Source: JALOAT01 sp041687015
Lineage (GTDB): Bacteria > Pseudomonadota > Gammaproteobacteria > Thiohalomonadales > Thiohalomonadaceae
Assembly (NCBI GenBank): GCA_041687015.1
Contig: JAWLCT010000069.1
Coordinates: 1-10,536 of the forward strand
Length of the DNA stretch: 10,536 nucleotides
Direction: 5' to 3'
In this document: one piece after another, positions 7,211 through 10,536 of the stretch
Position numbering within the stretch: position 1 is the first letter of the stretch
How the letters are laid out: each line of letters opens with the position of its first letter
The notes under the pieces: model-generated
What the model was told of the DNA's origin: nothing
What the model saw: the letters and a program-made list of their open reading frames with translations, nothing else
Database searches by the model: none
Made by a program: the position numbers and the translations under genes

Positions 7211-7267
7211 GAATGACTGCACATTTCGTTTTTCTTGTGAGGAACCTGAACCCCACCGCGAAATGAC
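7183..7267 (-). ncRNA. Predicted structured RNA, about 85 nt (small RNA or argC leader)
   Basis: The promoter at 7274-7302 should start a transcript near 7267. Two to three bases later CAUUUCG (7259-7265) begins a perfect 7-bp stem with CGAAAUG (7222-7228). It encloses a second hairpin, GUGGGG (7251-7256) with CCUCAC (7237-7242) and one G-U pair, and an A-rich segment. A 12-nt linker leads to a canonical terminator at 7183-7210. Starting exactly at a closing stem and ending at a terminator is typical of a stand-alone small RNA, or of a riboswitch-like aptamer plus expression platform ahead of argC. I recognise no known family. Part of the region is also open as a short reading frame ending in ATGA at the argC start, but that frame has no good ribosome-binding site and no arginine run. 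Confidence 0.55.
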
Positions 7268-7273
7268 GCGCAT

Positions 7274-7302
7274 AAATTAATGAACCGGCCGGAGGCCGTC
7301 AA
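7274..7302 (-). promoter_or_regulatory. Sigma70 promoter directed toward argC
   Basis: On the minus strand TTGACG (7297-7302) is separated by 17 bp from TAATTT (7274-7279). Its -35 lies exactly between the GGAGG (7291-7295) and the GTG start of clcA on the other strand. RNA polymerase here would therefore occupy the clcA translation-initiation DNA, and interference between the two directions is likely. Confidence 0.65.
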
Positions 7303-9042
7303 GTGCAAGACCTACGTCCAACCACACCGCTGGAACGCCTGCGCCTGAAACTCGCCCGCGCCGATGCGCTGCTGCAGCTCTCGGTGCTCGGCGTGCTCTG
7401 CGGCTTTTTGGCAGGCGCCGTGATCATCGCGTTCCGGCTTGGCCTGGAACAGACCCAAATCTGGCTGCTCGCCTCCCACCCCGAGGATTACGAGCGTCTC
7501 GGACTGCTGGAACGTTTTGCCTTCCCTGCCCTCGGCGGCCTGCTGCTGGGTCTGCTCTTTCAGTGGCTGCGCGGTACGCCCGTGGGGGTGGTGCATGTGA
7601 TGGAGCGTCTGAGCTATCACCGCGCCGTGCTGCCCTGGCGCAACGCCATGGCGCAATTCCTGGGCGCCCTGGTGAGCATCGCCGCGGGCCACTCGGTGGG
7701 ACGCGAAGGACCGGGCATTCATCTCGGGGCCTGGGGCGGCAGCGTGCTAGGCCAGTGGCTGACGCTGCCGAGCAATTCCCTGCGCACACTGGCGGGCTGC
7801 GGCGTGGCCGCCGCCATCGGTGCGTCCTTCAACACCCCTCTGGCCGGGGTGGTGTTCGCCATGGAAGTGGTGCTGATGGAATACACCATCACCGGCTTCG
7901 CACCGGTGATACTCGCCGCGGTCAGCGGCACGGCGCTGACCCGCCTGGTATACGGTCCGATGCCTGCCTTCGAAGTCCCGCCGCTCGACCTCGGCTCGGT
8001 GGCCGAACTCCCCTACGTGCTGGTCATCGGCGTACTCATCGGCGCCCTGGCGGCAGGGTTCGTGCGCGCCATTACGCTGCTGGTGTCGCGTACCCAGGCC
8101 TGGCCGGTGGCCCTGCGTCTCAGCATCGCCGGCGTACTGACCGGCGCCATCGCGGTGCTGGTGCCGGAAGTCATGGGCATCGGTTACGACACGGCTTCGG
8201 GCGCGCTGCTGGGCCAGCTCGGCCTGTTCACGCTGCTCGCGGTGGTCGCGGCAAAGCTGATCGCCACCACCCTCGGCATCGGTCTCGGCCTGCCCGGCGG
8301 CCTCATCGGTCCCACCTTCGTCATCGGCGCGGCGGCGGGCGGCGCCATGGGGCTGATCGCGAACAGCCTCTTTCCGGGCGACGTGTCATCGCCGGGTTTC
8401 TACGCCATGGTGGGCATGGGGGCGATGATGGGCGCCACCTTGCAGGCGCCGCTCGCTGCGTTGATGGCCATGGTCGAGCTGACGGGCAACCCGCACATCC
8501 TGCTGCCGGGCATGCTGGCGGTGATCGCGGCGGGACTGACCAGCAGCGAGGCGTTCCGCCAGGGGCCGGTATTCCTCGCCATGTTGCGCGCACGCGGGCT
8601 GGAGGTGCACGACGATCCGGTGCGTCAGCGCCTGCGCCGGCGCGCTGTTGAAGCGGTGGTGGAACGTCGTTTCGTGCGTGCACCCACCCGGGTCTCCCGC
8701 GCTGCCGCGGAGGCGTTGCTGGCCACGGGGCCGCACTGGCTGCTGGTGCAGGATGCCACGCCCCCGTTCGCGGTGGCAGCGGCCGATCTGGCGAGCGCCC
8801 TGGAGCAGGACGCACGGGCCGAAGACTTCGATCTGGCCGCGCTGCCGGTTGCCCCCAAGCACGACGCGGTGGCGGTGCCGTTCACGGCCAGTCTGCTGGA
8901 TGCGCTCGATGCCCTCAATGAAGCGCGTGCGGAAGTCGCTTACCTGGTACGGCCAGATCGCCAGGGCCGTGAACGCGTATGCGGCGTGGTACCGCGGCAG
9001 GCCATCGAATCCGAATATCGTTACAATGACCGGCGCGAATGA
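7303..9042 (+). CDS. CLC-family chloride channel/transporter with C-terminal extension
   Basis: An inner-membrane anion transporter of the CLC family. The 579-residue protein has a hydrophobic CLC core at about 25-430 and a cytoplasmic tail of about 145 residues resembling a degenerate CBS pair. The external gating glutamate is kept as E135 in GREGP, and FNTPLAG at 176-182 is conserved. Several signature positions differ from E. coli ClcA by my alignment. The filter motif GSGIP is GTPVG (91-95), and the GIFAP motif is GLIGP (333-337). The internal proton glutamate (ClcA E203) is V189, beside E188, and the anion-coordinating tyrosine Y445 is F424. The GTG start has GGAGG 7 nt upstream. It is the first gene of a plus-strand operon with the tlpA-like and hemJ genes. 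Whether it is an antiporter or a channel cannot be told from sequence. Confidence 0.92.
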   Translation: MQDLRPTTPLERLRLKLARADALLQLSVLGVLCGFLAGAVIIAFRLGLEQTQIWLLASHPEDYERLGLLERFAFPALGGLLLGLLFQWLRGTPVGVVHVMERLSYHRAVLPWRNAMAQFLGALVSIAAGHSVGREGPGIHLGAWGGSVLGQWLTLPSNSLRTLAGCGVAAAIGASFNTPLAGVVFAMEVVLMEYTITGFAPVILAAVSGTALTRLVYGPMPAFEVPPLDLGSVAELPYVLVIGVLIGALAAGFVRAITLLVSRTQAWPVALRLSIAGVLTGAIAVLVPEVMGIGYDTASGALLGQLGLFTLLAVVAAKLIATTLGIGLGLPGGLIGPTFVIGAAAGGAMGLIANSLFPGDVSSPGFYAMVGMGAMMGATLQAPLAALMAMVELTGNPHILLPGMLAVIAAGLTSSEAFRQGPVFLAMLRARGLEVHDDPVRQRLRRRAVEAVVERRFVRAPTRVSRAAAEALLATGPHWLLVQDATPPFAVAAADLASALEQDARAEDFDLAALPVAPKHDAVAVPFTASLLDALDALNEARAEVAYLVRPDRQGRERVCGVVPRQAIESEYRYNDRRE

Positions 9043-9061
9043 CGCCTGTCCGGAAATCCCC

Positions 9062-9571
9062 ATGCGCACGAAGGAAATATTCATTGCCGTTTTCGCCGTC
9101 CTGGTGCTTGGCCTGGCGGCTTTTCTGCTGTTTTCACCTTCCGGTGGGAAAACCGCACCACCCGCGCGTTTCACCACCCTGGACGGCGGCAGCATCGACC
9201 TGGCCGACCTGCGCGGACGCCCGGTGCTGATCACGTTTTGGGCAACCACCTGTCCCGGCTGCGTAGCCGAGATGCCGCATCTGATCGAGCTGTATGACGA
9301 TCTGCATCCGCGCGGTCTGGAGATCATCGGCGTCGCCATGGAATACGACCCGCCCTCCCAGGTGCGCGAAATGGTGGCGCGCCGCAACGTGAATTATCCC
9401 ATCGCCCTGGACGCCGACGGCGGCATCGCAAAGGCCTTCGGCGACGTGCGGCTCACGCCGACCCATTTCGTCATCGACCCACAGGGTCGCATCGTGCAGC
9501 AGAAGCTGGGCGAGTTGGATATGCAGGCATTGCGCACGCGCCTCGCGCCCATGCTGAAGGAAGGTGCGTGA
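9062..9571 (+). CDS. TlpA-like membrane-anchored thiol-disulfide reductase
   Basis: A periplasmic thioredoxin-fold protein of the TlpA/ResA/CcmG type, expected to reduce disulfides, often in apocytochromes or other client proteins. Its 169 residues start with an uncleaved-looking anchor (about 6-24). The AhpC/TSA-thioredoxin fold follows, with the active site WATTCPGC (C64 and C67) and the cis-proline loop LTPTHFVID (P133). The client cannot be deduced. It starts 19 bp after the clcA stop and ends overlapping the hemJ start, so it is co-transcribed with both. The neighbouring haem gene makes a cytochrome-related role attractive, but that is inference. I start at ATG 9062, which has GGAAA about 6 nt upstream. 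An in-frame ATG at 9026 would overlap clcA and spoil the N-terminal anchor pattern. Confidence 0.88.
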   Translation: MRTKEIFIAVFAVLVLGLAAFLLFSPSGGKTAPPARFTTLDGGSIDLADLRGRPVLITFWATTCPGCVAEMPHLIELYDDLHPRGLEIIGVAMEYDPPSQVREMVARRNVNYPIALDADGGIAKAFGDVRLTPTHFVIDPQGRIVQQKLGELDMQALRTRLAPMLKEGA

Positions 9572-9987
9572 TGATGATGTTGTGGGTGAAATCCTTTCAC
9601 ATCGTGTTCGTGGTGGCCTGGTTTGCCGGGCTGTTCTACCTGCCGCGCCTTTTTGTGAATCACGCCATGGCCGAGACGCCTGCCGAAGCGGCGCGGCTGG
9701 CGCTCATGGAACACAAGCTCTACCGCTTCATGACTCCGCTCGCCTGGCTCGCCGTCGGATTGGGGCTGTGGTTGTGGCTGGGCTTCGGTTTCGCCGGCGG
9801 CTGGCTGCACGCCAAGCTGGCGCTGGTGATCCTCCTCATCGGCTATCACTGGTACTGCGGCCGCATCCTGCGCGCCTTCGCCGCCGACCAGAACACCCGT
9901 AGCCACGTGTTCTACCGTTGGTTCAACGAAGCGCCGGTGCTATTGCTGCTGGTCATCGTGATCCTGGTAGTGGTGAAACCCTTCTGA
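9571..9987 (+). CDS. hemJ: Protoporphyrinogen IX oxidase HemJ
   Basis: Penultimate step of haem synthesis: oxidation of protoporphyrinogen IX to protoporphyrin IX, in the membrane. The 138-residue protein has four hydrophobic segments (about 6-24, 54-74, 80-98 and 121-137). It carries the family's opening KSFHIVFVVAWFAGLFYLPR with H10, and GWLHAKL with K82; a histidine and a lysine at such positions are conserved in HemJ. The start is ambiguous among GTG 9568 and ATGs at 9571, 9574 and 9577. I use 9571, which overlaps the TGA of the tlpA-like gene by one base and has GGAAGG 6 nt upstream. It was long annotated as UPF0093 or a CopD-like protein. I recall hemJ lying beside argC in Pseudomonas; here two genes intervene. 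Confidence 0.88.
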   Translation: MMMLWVKSFHIVFVVAWFAGLFYLPRLFVNHAMAETPAEAARLALMEHKLYRFMTPLAWLAVGLGLWLWLGFGFAGGWLHAKLALVILLIGYHWYCGRILRAFAADQNTRSHVFYRWFNEAPVLLLLVIVILVVVKPF

Positions 9988-9997
9988 GTTTGCAGTA

Positions 9998-10092
9998 CGA
10001 AGGACGGGCACAACGCGGAGTTCGCGGAGGCGCGGAGAAGAAATGAATGTGACTTTTCTCTGCGCCCTCCGCGCCTCCGCGTCCCCCGCGTT
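9998..10092. repeat. GCGGAG-rich palindromic intergenic repeat
   Basis: GCGGAG occurs three times at 10015, 10024 and 10032. CGCGGAGGCGCGGAG (10023-10037) is the perfect 15-bp complement of CTCCGCGCCTCCGCG (10067-10081), with a 29-base loop ending in TTTTCTC. It fills almost the whole gap after hemJ. It resembles the GCGGAG/CGCAGAG-type palindromes that I have seen dispersed in intergenic DNA of many environmental bacteria. That resemblance is from memory, and only one copy is in the window. In RNA it would form a long hairpin at the 3' end of the clcA-tlpA-hemJ transcript. Confidence 0.6.
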
Positions 10093-10128
10093 TGATCCAA
10101 AGACGAGTCCGCTGACGTTGAAACGACC

Positions 10129-10536
10129 ATGGATATCCGCGAAGACCTGATCCGCCATTACCGCTGGCTGCGCCAGTACGGTTACAACGATTCGCACTCG
10201 GGCAATGCCTCGGTGCGCGACGGCGACGGGCTGTGGGTGACGCCCACCGGCGCGTGCGCGGACACACTACAGGCTGGCGAGCTGATCCGCTGCCCGCTGG
10301 AGGGCGCACCCGCGCCTGGCGCCTCGCTGGACGCGCCGTTGCACCAGGGCGTTTACCGCCGCAACGGCGAGGCGCGCGCGGTGCTGCACAGTCATGGACC
10401 TTACACGGTGGCCATGACCCTCGACGGCAAGGATTTCTTTCCGCCGGACTTCGAGGCCTGGTATTACTTCAAGCGCATTCCGGTGCTCTCCATTCCCTAT
10501 GAGGATTACACCCGCGATGCGCCTGCGCGTGTCGCC
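10129..10536 (+). CDS. Class II aldolase/adducin-family protein, 5' part (runs off the window)
   Basis: Zinc-dependent enzymes of this family cleave or epimerise sugar phosphates such as fuculose-1-phosphate and ribulose-5-phosphate, or dehydrate methylthioribulose phosphate. The first 136 residues are present and the frame is open to the last base. Visible motifs are the phosphate-binding SGNAS (24-28) and TPTG (38-41), SLDAPLH at 66-72, and the zinc-ligand pair H87-S-H89. The position of the catalytic glutamate in the fuculose aldolase motif SSEWRFH is taken by D68, if my alignment is right. The third zinc histidine would lie beyond the window. The ATG has no convincing ribosome-binding site, and the preceding gap is mostly the palindromic repeat. 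Substrate cannot be assigned. Confidence 0.82.
   Translation, partial: MDIREDLIRHYRWLRQYGYNDSHSGNASVRDGDGLWVTPTGACADTLQAGELIRCPLEGAPAPGASLDAPLHQGVYRRNGEARAVLHSHGPYTVAMTLDGKDFFPPDFEAWYYFKRIPVLSIPYEDYTRDAPARVA

Noticed and set aside
7103..7273. N-terminal extension of argC by 57 residues, or an arginine leader peptide in the gap
   Set aside because: The extension crosses a terminator hairpin and is unlike ArgC. The short frame starting at the ATG near 7224 and ending in ATGA at argC has no clear ribosome-binding site and no run of arginine codons.
7271..7286. ArgR (ARG) box in the argC-clcA gap at CATAAATTAATG
   Set aside because: It is AT-rich and roughly palindromic, but the half-sites do not read TGAAT/ATTCA in the right order. 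It is better explained as the -10 region.
8648..9061. TlpA-like protein as a 307-residue fusion with a long N-terminal part
   Set aside because: The extra 138 codons lie within clcA in another frame and are Trp/Arg/Pro-rich shadow sequence. The ATG at 9062 gives a proper membrane anchor.

Overview
The window looks like a chromosomal core region of a high-GC gammaproteobacterium. The order argC - DUF6776-type membrane protein - bactofilin - erpA, followed across a gap by a MepM-type peptidase divergent from tyrS, matches from memory the order in Pseudomonas. There tyrS is followed by an rRNA operon, and hemJ lies close to argC. Two things differ here: a citrate synthase gene occupies the place where anmK is expected, and a CLC transporter and a TlpA-like thioredoxin lie between argC and hemJ. 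No mobile element, phage gene, tRNA, rRNA body or CRISPR array is visible. Genus cannot be assigned.

Layout. Bases 1-355 hold no gene. They carry three minus-strand rRNA-type promoters whose -10 boxes are exactly 90 bp apart; they point out of the window, probably to an rRNA operon beyond base 1. tyrS (minus) and the M23 peptidase gene (plus) diverge from about 1568-1684. The peptidase converges with citrate synthase (minus) across a gap with two strong hairpins. erpA (minus) has its own sigma70-like promoter and a terminator. Upstream of it argC, the DUF6776 gene and the bactofilin gene form a tightly packed minus-strand operon. On the plus strand clcA, tlpA-like and hemJ form a second tight operon. 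It is followed by a GCGGAG-rich palindromic repeat and the 5' part of a class II aldolase-family gene that runs off the right edge.

Functionally this is housekeeping: tyrosine charging, peptidoglycan cleavage, TCA-cycle entry, Fe-S cluster delivery, arginine synthesis, a polymer-forming scaffold protein, anion transport, periplasmic thiol chemistry and haem synthesis.

The least ordinary signal is in the argC-clcA gap. A good sigma70 promoter is followed at once by a compact nested stem-loop and a canonical intrinsic terminator, all upstream of argC and on its strand. It predicts a structured RNA of about 85 nt, either an independent small RNA or a terminating leader of argC. The other signals worth a second look are the promoter array and the CLC protein, which lacks the internal proton glutamate.
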